NCBI GenBank assembly: GCA_037144075.1
Contig: JBAWXM010000133.1
Coordinates: 1 to 13,030, forward strand
Source of the DNA: CAIPAT01 sp037144075
GTDB taxonomy: Bacteria; Verrucomicrobiota; Lentisphaeria; Victivallales; Victivallaceae
DNA length: 13,030 nucleotides
Direction of reading: 5' to 3'
The notes beneath the pieces are model-generated. The model did not search any database. It saw only the letters and a list, made by a program, of their open reading frames with translations, and was not told the DNA's origin. How positions within the stretch are numbered: position 1 is the first letter of the stretch; every line of letters starts with the position of its first letter. A program made the translations under genes and the position numbers. Below, one piece after another: positions 1-7,736 of the stretch.

Positions 1-424
1 GAATATTTTTGAGGCTTACCGCTTCCGGAGTCAGCCGGTGCGGCTGGTAAACCATTAGTTTGCGCTGGTAATGGCGCATGGACTGCTGAATTTTTTTGGC
101 ATCATCGACGGTACAAGCCAGCGGTTTTTCGCAAATTACATCAGCGCCGGACTTGAACGCCTGCAGTGTCTGTTCAGTATGAAAACAGGTAGGAGACGCA
201 ATGAGCAGGATATCAGGTTTTTCCTGTTTTAACATTTGCGGGACTAATTGATACCCGTTAATTATGCCGAATTGTGTTTGTACCTCTAAAATTCGTTCTG
301 TAAGCGGATCCGCAACGGCGACTAACTGGAATTGCGGATGTTTTATGATGCTGGGAATATGATACTGCCATGCAATACGTCCAAGCCCGGCAACAGCTAT
401 TCTTAATCGACGGTTTGTTATCAT
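1..424 (-). CDS. Gfo/Idh/MocA-family oxidoreductase, N-terminal half (cut by window edge)
   Basis: This gene starts at an ATG at 424 and runs off the left edge with no stop, leaving about 141 residues. The N-terminus carries a dinucleotide-binding Rossmann fold: beta strand RIAVAGLGRIA with the GxGxxA fingerprint at residues 13-18, an acidic residue (VADP, D39) at the end of the second strand, and the family's EKP motif (CEKPLA, residues 98-103) where the Lys normally contacts nicotinamide and substrate. Family members are NAD(P)-dependent dehydrogenases or isomerising enzymes acting on sugars, inositols and related polyols. No signal peptide is present, so it should be cytoplasmic. A good Shine-Dalgarno (AAGGGAG, 432-438) sits 7 nt before the ATG. 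It follows the lyase-propeller gene by 74 bp and probably shares its transcript, which suggests a role in catabolism of released sugar units. The substrate cannot be assigned because the C-terminal domain is missing. Confidence 0.93.
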   Translation of the reverse strand, partial: MITNRRLRIAVAGLGRIAWQYHIPSIIKHPQFQLVAVADPLTERILEVQTQFGIINGYQLVPQMLKQEKPDILLIASPTCFHTEQTLQAFKSGADVICEKPLACTVDDAKKIQQSMRHYQRKLMVYQPHRLTPEAVSLKNI

Positions 425-447
425 TTCGTAACTCCCTTGCAATATTA

Positions 448-460
448 TTTAATGATTAAA
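448..460. other. AT-rich 13-bp palindrome in the gap before the oxidoreductase gene
   Basis: TTTAATGATTAAA is a perfect inverted repeat (6-bp arms around one base) within the 74-bp gap 425-498, just upstream of the oxidoreductase ribosome binding site. No T-run follows it on the minus strand, so it is not an intrinsic terminator. It could be a protein-binding site, but AT-rich palindromes of this size arise by chance. Nothing else was seen in this gap apart from the Shine-Dalgarno. Confidence 0.2.
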
Positions 461-498
461 CATTTTTATGCCATGAATCAAATTAACGCTGTTGGACT

Positions 499-3400
499 TT
501 AACGGTTTAATAAAGTTGCAATATCGCCCTTTTGTGTGACTATGCGCAATTGCCCGCCATCGACTAGAATATCCGCGATTTGTCCGGTAAGTTTAGCCGC
601 TTCCAGAATTTTCCCATCCTCGGAAATGACGCATACATCCCCGCCTATCGTGCCGGCGACTACTCCGCCATTACTTAGTGTTTTAACGACAACAACACTA
701 TTCGGCGCAGCGACACTCCAAATCAACTTGCCGTCGGGACTGAAGCGATAGACATACCCGTTGTATGAGCTGACAAAAACATCTTCACTATCATTCTTTG
801 CTTTTGCAACAGCCATCATAAAAATTTCGTCACCGGCAATAAAACTATTTAATAGTTTTCCCTGATAATTGTGAAATGTTATTTTGCCATCGTTAGTCCC
901 AATTACCACATTGCGCTGTTTACCGTATCCGTTCAGCGGAGCGGCAATCGCCCTGCAGCCTACGCCAAAAACGCCACCCCAGCGCTTAACACCGGCATTA
1001 TCCAAAACGGTTGCCCACATATAGTTGGTGCCGCAGAGAATTTCAGCTTTCCCGTCGCCATCAATATCAGCGATTTCCACCGCACGGACCGGTCGTATTA
1101 CTTCATACCGCCAGAGTTCTTTACCGTTACGATTAAAAGCATAAGTGAGCCAGTTGTCGCTCCCGGCGAGTATCTCTTCTTCGCCATCATTGTTAATGTC
1201 ACAGGTTTTGACAATCGTAACATCAGGATACTGCCGATATTTTTCAAACTTGACTTTCCAAACTTCTTTGCCATTACGTTTGACTGCGCGCAAGTATGCG
1301 TCACTGCAGGCCAGCAACAACTCCGTTTCGCCATCTTTGTCAACATCCATCGCGGCAATATCATTGATACGCGCCGGGAACTTGATACGGCTTAATTCTT
1401 TACCGTCCAGAGAATAGATAATCAGGTTGCCGTCGCCGGCGCCAACCGCGAGATAATCGCCTTTTGCATCCTTGACACGAATCACTCTGGTCAATTCGGA
1501 AGTTAAAACCGTCTCTTTATCCATTTCCGGTTTGCCGCTAATGATAACTTCTCCAAGATAAATTGCCGCATTGGCCTGCGGGGTCAAGATCAATCGAATT
1601 TGTTTGGCGCGCTGCAGCTCAAAATTCCAAATGAACTCCACTGTCCCGAAACGGGAATGATTTTCGTTACTCGCATTGATTATTGGCATTTTACGGATGT
1701 CTTTGGTAAAATTATCGTTGCTCAATATCAGTTCTGCGGTTTTTAGCTTGTACTCTGTATTTTTACTTGAGGCAGTCCCCCACCATATGTGGAACGCCAC
1801 ACGGTTAAAAAATTGAGCATGTTCAAAGTCAAAGTCAATCGTGGCGGCTTGATCAATTTCATACATCACCGAGTCGTCACCTTTTGTCCAGGAGCCATCG
1901 CAAATCGCCGATAGCTTGTTCGCTGAGGAACCAATTAACGGGTTGAACTTGGCAGGCAGGCTGCCGCTGAGCTTGAAATTGATTTCTCTGGCCACTTCGG
2001 GATTGGTAAAAACACAACTGTCAACCTGGTTTTGCTTGTCCCGCCAAACTTCTTTCATCGCCGGAATTGCGTTTTTTTGACTATTGCTCACTAAACTTTT
2101 CCGCTCTGCCAGTGTCGTCATAACATCCTTACTCGCAATTTTTATTTCGCCAGGCTTATCAGCAGTGATTGTGTATAACTCGCTTCCGGTATTAACCGCA
2201 AAACCATTTTTAACCCGGTCAACCGCCCATGGCGCGACCTGTGACTTATCGCCCGCACCGTGCCAAACCGCAATCATTTGAGTCCGGCTGTTGGCTTTTA
2301 GTTCGGTTTCGATAATTTGATCCATCACGCGAATAGTTGATGATGCAAAGGGATAACCTGCCCAACTTTGAGCGAGATTAGCAGTATCGTCGTATGTGCT
2401 CAATTTGGCATCGAGAGTTGTTTGGAAGCGGACAGCTGTTCCTTTTTGCTCCAGTAGATAACCATCGCCATGAGGAATAATTTCGCCTATGCCATTCCAG
2501 CGTTGGATCAGACGATAGATGCCTGTTTTATTGGCATCAATTTCATCAATAACCAGCCATGCCTGATTTTTCTTGAGCCAGACATAGTAACGAATCCAGT
2601 CGGTCGTGCCATATTGGCGCGCACGGACCGTGACACAACCGAAAATATCATTTTCTATGTTTGATACCAATTCCATCAGTCCCGGCAGAGGGAAAGACTC
2701 ACCATTGAGGAACAACAGCAGCGAGTTGTGATACTTCTGTTGATTTAAGATATATCCGTTTTCTGCCAACCACTCACGTTCAAATTGAGAATAGCGAAGC
2801 ACGCTGTTAGCGTCGCTATGGCGGTGTCCGCCAATATTAACACCGTCGACCAGAATATAAAGAGATTCCGGATTGAGATTCTCCCGGAATGAAAATTTGT
2901 CAAAGGCCTTGTCCAAAGAAGGTACAAATCCTTCCATTTTAGAGTAATCGTAAAAACCCTTGTCCAAAGCGATAATTTTTACTCCGTTGAGCATGGTTTC
3001 CGGTTTAGGGTTGAGTTTTGCGTAAAAGGTTCCAGGTTGTATTTTGAAGCGGGGACGTTTCTTTTCCATCAAAAGTGCAGCCAGGTTATTGTGACTGAGT
3101 GCGTAATACAGATTAAGCACGATAAATTCTGATCCGGACGATGACCAGTTTGTATCGTCACCATATGGAGCCTGTGTACCGAGATTGTCCATGGAGACAC
3201 CGCAAGCCAGCATAACCTTCTCGCCAACACCATTTTCAACAATCAAGTTATCCGGAAAGGCTAAACTGTAAACCATCACATGCCGCCATGTAAGCCACTG
3301 ATACCCCTCACTTTCATCACGAACTTTTGCATAGTTAATTTGGTTGCTGAAGACTTTGCGTGCAAGGCTTAACCAATCATTGGATTGTATTACCGCGTCC

Positions 3401-4935
3401 GGGTAATATTTATGGTAATAAAAGCCTCCCATCAACGTGCCAAGCGAGGCAAAAGTGAGGTGATTACTAGCAGGACCGACTGTATTTATGCTTTGAAAAG
3501 CTTCTGCCGCAATCGCTTCATTGAGCCAATGTAAAATCATATTGCTAACTGACAATCGATCCTGGTCGCTTAACACAGGGTCATGTTCAATCAAATCCCA
3601 TCCGGCAATTGCTTCGTAGGAAACAAAGTCACTGTTCATTCCCCACGGTCCTCCAAATTTACGCGGGTCAGTTTGGGCATTAGCAATATAAATTCTGGCA
3701 ACTTCAGCATAGAGCTTAGCGTCCCGTAAATCGCGGGTCAGGCGATAACGATTGGAGATGGCTGCAAGTTGTCCGGCAAGCGAGGGTTGGATGCCATCTT
3801 TGAGTATATTGCGGGCTTCGGCGATTCCTTTTTCCATATATTCTTTATCAAGTTTGGGCACGATGATTTGCGCAGAATATTTAGTTTCAAAAATTATTGG
3901 AATCTCAAGATTTCCTTTGTTTCCAAATTGTTTGACTTTATTGCAAAACGCTGTAGCCGAAAGCTTTAATCCATTATCATCAGAAGCGCCCAGGACGATA
4001 ATGTCCGAGCCTGACTGAAATGGTTCAATGACAGATTCCAAAGTGTAACCGCCTGTACCAGGGAGAAATTCATCAACCTGCGTCATTTTCCTGGCGTAAA
4101 GAACGCGTAATGCACTATTACTGTAAATATTGCCCAGCATTATTGCGTGAGTTGCAGGATTCCAATCATTCACGCCACCAACTTTGGCTGGAACGGTAAT
4201 TCCGGTAACATTTCTGATGGATTCGACAATCTGAATTGCTGCAGTTTTCCCTGCGTTCGAGTCAGGGTGAAGAATAATCAGGTTAGCCTTTTGCTCATTC
4301 ACCAGAATGCTTTTACGGGGCAGTGATACTACTTGTTTGATGTCGGTAGTGAGTTTGATGGCGTTTCCAGTCAAAATAGCATTGTCCCCTTTTTCAATGA
4401 TTTCCGGAATTATTTGTATGGAACTTATCACAACATTGATAGAGGTATTGTCGCCTGATGTGCCGATCAAGAACTGGAGGCGGTCAATCTGGTCGGCAGC
4501 TTGACCGCTGACCATCGCCGGCTCCCACTTGAGAAAACTATCACGACCTGCGGTGAATGTGATTTCCCGTGGACTGCTCTTGAGTATTTTAGCCCTGGAG
4601 ATGAAGCTCCATGCGGGCTTGTTTTCTCCATGATTGTAGGCGCGCAGATAAAAGCTGCCTGGAATATTCCCGGAAGCTGCAACGATTTTTAAGGTTTTGC
4701 CCGCAAGCGAAATTGGCTTGGACAACATAATTGAGCCGCTAAAATAAGATGATACTCCTTTTTTATCACCTGTCTTACCGGAAATAACCACGCATGACTG
4801 GTTATCAGTGATAACAAGCTTTATGTCGCCGGCTTCTTTTTTCAACTGCCCCTGGCTAAGCCCTGCTATAATATCTTCAGTTCTCGCGGAAGTTGCCAAT
4901 ATAAGGATAGCCAAAGTCAATAGTATTAGTCTCAT
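499..4935 (-). CDS. Secreted heparinase II/III-like polysaccharide lyase with discoidin-like and seven-blade propeller domains
   Basis: A 1478-aa exported protein with signal peptide at residues 1-17 (likely cut TSA|RT). Visible regions in order: a beta-rich, carbohydrate-binding-like segment (20-180); an alpha/beta segment (about 195-350) resembling the accessory N-terminal domain of alpha-glucuronidases; a helical (alpha/alpha) toroid (about 365-640) with the SNH motif at 490-492 and SEGYQW at 542-547; a heparinase II/III beta-sandwich (about 690-850) with GGHRHSD (702-708) and YHNSLL (735-740); a discoidin/F5-8C-like region (about 985-1135); and a propeller of seven repeats (1163-1478) with three calcium-type DxDxDGxxE loops. 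The toroid plus sandwich is the fold of lyases cleaving uronate-containing polysaccharides by beta-elimination. It is far longer than usual lyases (650-900 aa). AAGGAA lies 8 nt before the ATG. It is 28 bp downstream of the UroD-like gene, so probably co-transcribed. Lyase fold is fairly sure; the substrate is unknown. Confidence 0.88.
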   Translation of the reverse strand: MRLILLTLAILILATSARTEDIIAGLSQGQLKKEAGDIKLVITDNQSCVVISGKTGDKKGVSSYFSGSIMLSKPISLAGKTLKIVAASGNIPGSFYLRAYNHGENKPAWSFISRAKILKSSPREITFTAGRDSFLKWEPAMVSGQAADQIDRLQFLIGTSGDNTSINVVISSIQIIPEIIEKGDNAILTGNAIKLTTDIKQVVSLPRKSILVNEQKANLIILHPDSNAGKTAAIQIVESIRNVTGITVPAKVGGVNDWNPATHAIMLGNIYSNSALRVLYARKMTQVDEFLPGTGGYTLESVIEPFQSGSDIIVLGASDDNGLKLSATAFCNKVKQFGNKGNLEIPIIFETKYSAQIIVPKLDKEYMEKGIAEARNILKDGIQPSLAGQLAAISNRYRLTRDLRDAKLYAEVARIYIANAQTDPRKFGGPWGMNSDFVSYEAIAGWDLIEHDPVLSDQDRLSVSNMILHWLNEAIAAEAFQSINTVGPASNHLTFASLGTLMGGFYYHKYYPDAVIQSNDWLSLARKVFSNQINYAKVRDESEGYQWLTWRHVMVYSLAFPDNLIVENGVGEKVMLACGVSMDNLGTQAPYGDDTNWSSSGSEFIVLNLYYALSHNNLAALLMEKKRPRFKIQPGTFYAKLNPKPETMLNGVKIIALDKGFYDYSKMEGFVPSLDKAFDKFSFRENLNPESLYILVDGVNIGGHRHSDANSVLRYSQFEREWLAENGYILNQQKYHNSLLLFLNGESFPLPGLMELVSNIENDIFGCVTVRARQYGTTDWIRYYVWLKKNQAWLVIDEIDANKTGIYRLIQRWNGIGEIIPHGDGYLLEQKGTAVRFQTTLDAKLSTYDDTANLAQSWAGYPFASSTIRVMDQIIETELKANSRTQMIAVWHGAGDKSQVAPWAVDRVKNGFAVNTGSELYTITADKPGEIKIASKDVMTTLAERKSLVSNSQKNAIPAMKEVWRDKQNQVDSCVFTNPEVAREINFKLSGSLPAKFNPLIGSSANKLSAICDGSWTKGDDSVMYEIDQAATIDFDFEHAQFFNRVAFHIWWGTASSKNTEYKLKTAELILSNDNFTKDIRKMPIINASNENHSRFGTVEFIWNFELQRAKQIRLILTPQANAAIYLGEVIISGKPEMDKETVLTSELTRVIRVKDAKGDYLAVGAGDGNLIIYSLDGKELSRIKFPARINDIAAMDVDKDGETELLLACSDAYLRAVKRNGKEVWKVKFEKYRQYPDVTIVKTCDINNDGEEEILAGSDNWLTYAFNRNGKELWRYEVIRPVRAVEIADIDGDGKAEILCGTNYMWATVLDNAGVKRWGGVFGVGCRAIAAPLNGYGKQRNVVIGTNDGKITFHNYQGKLLNSFIAGDEIFMMAVAKAKNDSEDVFVSSYNGYVYRFSPDGKLIWSVAAPNSVVVVKTLSNGGVVAGTIGGDVCVISEDGKILEAAKLTGQIADILVDGGQLRIVTQKGDIATLLNR
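502..1449 (-). repeat. Seven tandem propeller repeats encoded at the 3' end of the lyase gene
   Basis: Residues 1163-1478 contain seven units of about 40-48 aa sharing the pattern hhxG-x-x-[G/N]-x-h-x-h-h-x-x-x-G-K-x-h-W/h. The cores lie at about 1163-1186, 1207-1230, 1255-1279, 1299-1323, 1343-1366, 1386-1408 and 1425-1449; the short final strand (1462-1478) could close the ring. Blades 2, 3 and 4 are each preceded by a calcium-loop motif: DVDKDGETE (1197-1205), DINNDGEEE (1246-1254) and DIDGDGKAE (1290-1298). The equivalent linkers before blades 5-7 have lost the Asp pattern. This is the signature of FG-GAP/VCBS/PQQ-like beta-propellers, usually extracellular binding or scaffold modules. 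Confidence 0.82.
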
Positions 4936-4963
4936 TTCATCATTTCCTTATTATTATTGATAA

Positions 4964-6214
4964 TTACTTGCTCAATTGACGGACAATATTGACTGCCTGA
5001 CCGACTTTGTCCAAATCACCGTTGAGACTGTAAATATCGCGAAAAATGAACTCCAGAGGGCAGCCACGGGCGGCAATCATCGTTTTTTCTATATGTTCAG
5101 CAAAGGCCTTCGCGTCAAAGCTGCCAACCCCGATATAGTTTGGACTTGGTTTGCGCGAATAAATCACCTTGCCGCCGCGAAGATTATCCCCCATTGTATT
5201 TTCGTCACACCAGGGGGAGATTGACACTTTGCGCAGATGCGCATATTTGCTGACACTCGTTGCCCAAATATCATGCACCGGTTCACAGCAACCGTAATAG
5301 GTCAAACCAAAAGGTTGACACAATCGCTGAAAATGCGGGAAAACCATTTCGTGATACATCGCAGGCGAAACTCCGACTGTCTCCTGACTGTTGATATTGA
5401 ACCAGAGATCGCAGAGACGCGCCTTGCCAGTAAATCCTGAAGCAGGAAGTTCATCACTGAAACCGTAGGAACCAGCACCAGCATAATGATTACCATTATT
5501 CAGCTGCAACAGACCTTCATTTTCCTGATAAGCATAAAATGAGAGAAGGTCATCAGTCATTCGTTTAAACATCTGCTGCATTAATTCCGGATATTCCATC
5601 CACGCGACAAACATCAGTTCCATTCCCATCAGGCCGACAATTAAACCAGTCGGACAGCACCAGCGCAAACTCTCATTGCGAATATGCGTTGGCATCAGAT
5701 CACCAATCTGCTCATCGACAAATTGGCGGCGGCTTTTGGTTTTCTCAATATCCTGCATCCATCTGGACGGAGCCAGACTTTCAAGGTCCCGGGGCAATTC
5801 ATTAATCGTATGGTGCTGCCGGAAGCCAATTTGGCGACCATTGTCATCATTCCCATGTTCACGAACTAACGGAGCTCCGAACAGTTCAAAAGTAAGATCA
5901 AGATTGATTTCAAAATTAGCCTCGATTATTTTATCATCTTTGACGCACTGAAGATTCCAGTGTTTCATCAGCAGAACGCGCTCAATATCTCGCGCTCGTG
6001 GATCGGAACATTGGCCAAGACTGTTTAGAAGATCGTCAGCAAAGGTGTGTTCCTCGACTACCACAATCGGACGGATGATTTCTCCTCTATTGTGAGCCGT
6101 CCACGTCTGAATTAATTCGGTGTAATCATTTTTTGCGACCAGATCGACAATCGATTTGGCCAACTCGCGCAAACGCGTCCGGTCTGATATCGGCAGTAAA
6201 GGTTCCGTTTTCAT
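4964..6214 (-). CDS. Uroporphyrinogen decarboxylase (UroD/MtaA)-superfamily protein, probably a methyltransferase-like member
   Basis: A 416-aa soluble protein with no signal peptide or membrane segment. The second half matches the UroD/MtaA TIM-barrel style: a catalytic-face segment around SPAMYHEMVFPHFQRL (283-298), then FGLTYYGCCEPVHDIW (302-317), where Cys309/Cys310 and Glu311 sit at the position of the Cys ligands used for zinc by corrinoid-dependent methyltransferases (MtaA, MtbA, CmuA), and a late VSISPWCDE strand (330-338). True heme-pathway UroD is about 350 aa, lacks this Cys motif and has an N-terminal RQAGR motif that is not seen here. The family therefore suggests handling of methyl groups, though many members have no known function. 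It lies 8 bp after the esterase and 28 bp before the lyase gene. The only purine-rich site (GAGGTG, 6229-6234) is inside the esterase's end, 14 nt before the ATG, which is long and hints at translational coupling. Fold confident; function open. Confidence 0.82.
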   Translation of the reverse strand: MKTEPLLPISDRTRLRELAKSIVDLVAKNDYTELIQTWTAHNRGEIIRPIVVVEEHTFADDLLNSLGQCSDPRARDIERVLLMKHWNLQCVKDDKIIEANFEINLDLTFELFGAPLVREHGNDDNGRQIGFRQHHTINELPRDLESLAPSRWMQDIEKTKSRRQFVDEQIGDLMPTHIRNESLRWCCPTGLIVGLMGMELMFVAWMEYPELMQQMFKRMTDDLLSFYAYQENEGLLQLNNGNHYAGAGSYGFSDELPASGFTGKARLCDLWFNINSQETVGVSPAMYHEMVFPHFQRLCQPFGLTYYGCCEPVHDIWATSVSKYAHLRKVSISPWCDENTMGDNLRGGKVIYSRKPSPNYIGVGSFDAKAFAEHIEKTMIAARGCPLEFIFRDIYSLNGDLDKVGQAVNIVRQLSK

Positions 6215-6222
6215 AATTATAT

Positions 6223-7551
6223 CTATTTCACCTCTATTTCAGGTTGTAAAGTTTCCTTGACCAGTCCCAATTTGAGTCTTAGCCACTCACTTTGATAAGT
6301 GGAAAACTTTTTTGATTGCGAATGGGCCATTGCCGGTTCATTAAATATCCTTTTGGGGGACTGAATGGAGTTATAGGCCGCATAAACTGAACTTGGCGAG
6401 CTTGTGCGGTCAATAAAACCGACCGAGACGATTACCGGACAACTGATATTACGGGCAAAATTTACGCTGTCAAAATAACCAGACATTTTCAATTGCTCCT
6501 GATTGTCATTACTAATCATCCGCGGCCAACCCGGGTTGCGATCCATTTTGTAAGCGGCATGATCACATAAAGCAGGAATTTGAGCCGCCGCAGCGTGGAT
6601 ATTTTTATTAAGACTGGCCATAATTAAAGTAAATGCTCCACCCTGACTGATGCCACACATGGCAATACGCTCTTTATCGACATCAGGGCGTTCTGCGAGC
6701 CAGTTGATTGCGCGGTTAATACCCAGAATTGATGCTTTAAAATAATATTTGTTCCTGTCCGGTGATCCATGGCGCGGATACCACAATGGCTTATTCAATT
6801 CGTCATGTATCTTTTTTATTTCAGCGGCGTCTGTCGGCGGGTCATATTTATGAACGTTCATAAGCAATACGATTACGCCGAATCGCGCCCACCAGTTAGT
6901 GTCAGGGGCGCAATAACCTGGACCTGCCCCCGGGACAGAAACCAACGCTGGAAACGGCCCTTTTTTGCCTTTTGGAACAGAAAGAAAACCATATATCCTG
7001 GTATTGTCAATATTGGCAAAACTTACTTTGAAGCAATCAATTTGCGGCGTGGAAAATTTTGTCAGCGGCTCCAACTTTACATCAATGGGTATTATATCCA
7101 GTTCGTGAATGCTGTCATCCCAGAATTTTTTAAAATCCTCGGGCATTGAAACCGCAGGCTGAATCTTCTCTGGCTCAAAACCGGCGCCTGCATAACTTGT
7201 ATCTTTATCTAATTTTGCCTCGCATTGCAAAAATCCTGGAACCGTCATTGTTCCTTCAACTTTGAACGGATTACTTTTAGCAAGATCAATTTCCTGAGTT
7301 GAGATAGTTTTCATTCCGTCATTGCTGAGTCTTACTGTTACCTTGCCTGCTGTCAGCGGTTGGTCACTCTTCGTAACGGTTCCCTGAAATATTACTGTCT
7401 CCCCGCACTTATACATTGCATCCTGCCGGTCAGTTGCAATCTGTATTTTTACGGGTTCAACTTTGACCGGTTCTGCGGCGATAACGTTGCATTGCGCAAT
7501 TGTGCTTAATACAACGGCTGCAGTCAATGACATTATGCTTCTTTGTTTCAT
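6223..7551 (-). CDS. Secreted AXE1/CE7-like acetyl esterase (alpha/beta hydrolase)
   Basis: A 442-aa protein with signal peptide at residues 1-26 (likely cut VIAA|EP). Residues 32-130 form an immunoglobulin-like beta-sandwich (YKCGETVIFQGTV style), commonly seen before AXE1 domains. The hydrolase domain (about 135-430) has the nucleophile elbow GISQGG (Ser302), acid Asp381 in VGFIDRTSSP and His410 in AMAHSQS, giving a complete Ser-Asp-His triad. The SSPSSVYAAYN stretch (384-394) is typical of cephalosporin-C deacetylase/acetylxylan esterases. The classical CE7 RGQ motif is replaced by MNVHKYD (231-237), so this is a divergent relative. The likely role is to remove acetyl or other acyl groups from a polysaccharide outside the cytoplasm so that the neighbouring GH106 and lyase-like proteins can act. 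A clear AAAGG (7558-7562) precedes the ATG by 6 nt. It is first in the tight group reading into the UroD-like gene. Confidence 0.88.
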   Translation of the reverse strand: MKQRSIMSLTAAVVLSTIAQCNVIAAEPVKVEPVKIQIATDRQDAMYKCGETVIFQGTVTKSDQPLTAGKVTVRLSNDGMKTISTQEIDLAKSNPFKVEGTMTVPGFLQCEAKLDKDTSYAGAGFEPEKIQPAVSMPEDFKKFWDDSIHELDIIPIDVKLEPLTKFSTPQIDCFKVSFANIDNTRIYGFLSVPKGKKGPFPALVSVPGAGPGYCAPDTNWWARFGVIVLLMNVHKYDPPTDAAEIKKIHDELNKPLWYPRHGSPDRNKYYFKASILGINRAINWLAERPDVDKERIAMCGISQGGAFTLIMASLNKNIHAAAAQIPALCDHAAYKMDRNPGWPRMISNDNQEQLKMSGYFDSVNFARNISCPVIVSVGFIDRTSSPSSVYAAYNSIQSPKRIFNEPAMAHSQSKKFSTYQSEWLRLKLGLVKETLQPEIEVK

Positions 7552-7736
7552 GAAATACCTTTCTTTTCATAAATTTAATAAATCAACTTTTCAGCCTGAA
7601 TAACTTATGATCTCATGGTAGCGGGCAAAATTCTGCTGATTGTTTCACAGTCAGAATTGTGCAGATTATTTACCATCTGCTCATACCATATTTTTCTTTT
7701 GGGTTAGATTATTCAAGACATCTAATAATCACATTG
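7552..7736. other. 185-bp intergenic region between GH106 and esterase genes, with inverted repeats
   Basis: No coding signal was seen. Two structured spots stand out. At 7626-7635 and 7652-7661 there are 10-bp arms (CAAAATTCTG and its partner) with one mismatch around a 16-nt loop. At 7704-7730, directly after the GH106 stop, two alternative pairings overlap: GATTATT/AATAATC and TTAGAT/ATCTAA, each with a loop of 10 nt. Neither is followed by a T-run on the minus strand, so I do not call a terminator. The region is long enough to hold a separate promoter for the esterase group, but no convincing -35/-10 pair was found. Confidence 0.35.

Noticed and set aside
871..1395. A 174-codon open frame on the plus strand
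   Set aside because: It lies wholly antisense to the propeller repeats of the lyase gene, has no ribosome binding site or recognisable domain, and is explained as a shadow of that gene's codon pattern.
4964..6214. True heme-pathway uroporphyrinogen decarboxylase (hemE)
   Set aside because: The length, the missing N-terminal RQAGR-type motif, the GCC motif and the carbohydrate operon context all argue against it.
6769..7149. A 126-codon open frame on the plus strand
   Set aside because: It is antisense to the catalytic domain of the esterase, whose triad and family motifs are clear; the plus-strand product resembles nothing.
7480..7495. Lipoprotein box in the esterase leader (IAQC, Cys21)
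   Set aside because: Gln at the -1 position is not accepted by lipoprotein signal peptidase, and a standard VIAA cleavage site follows directly.
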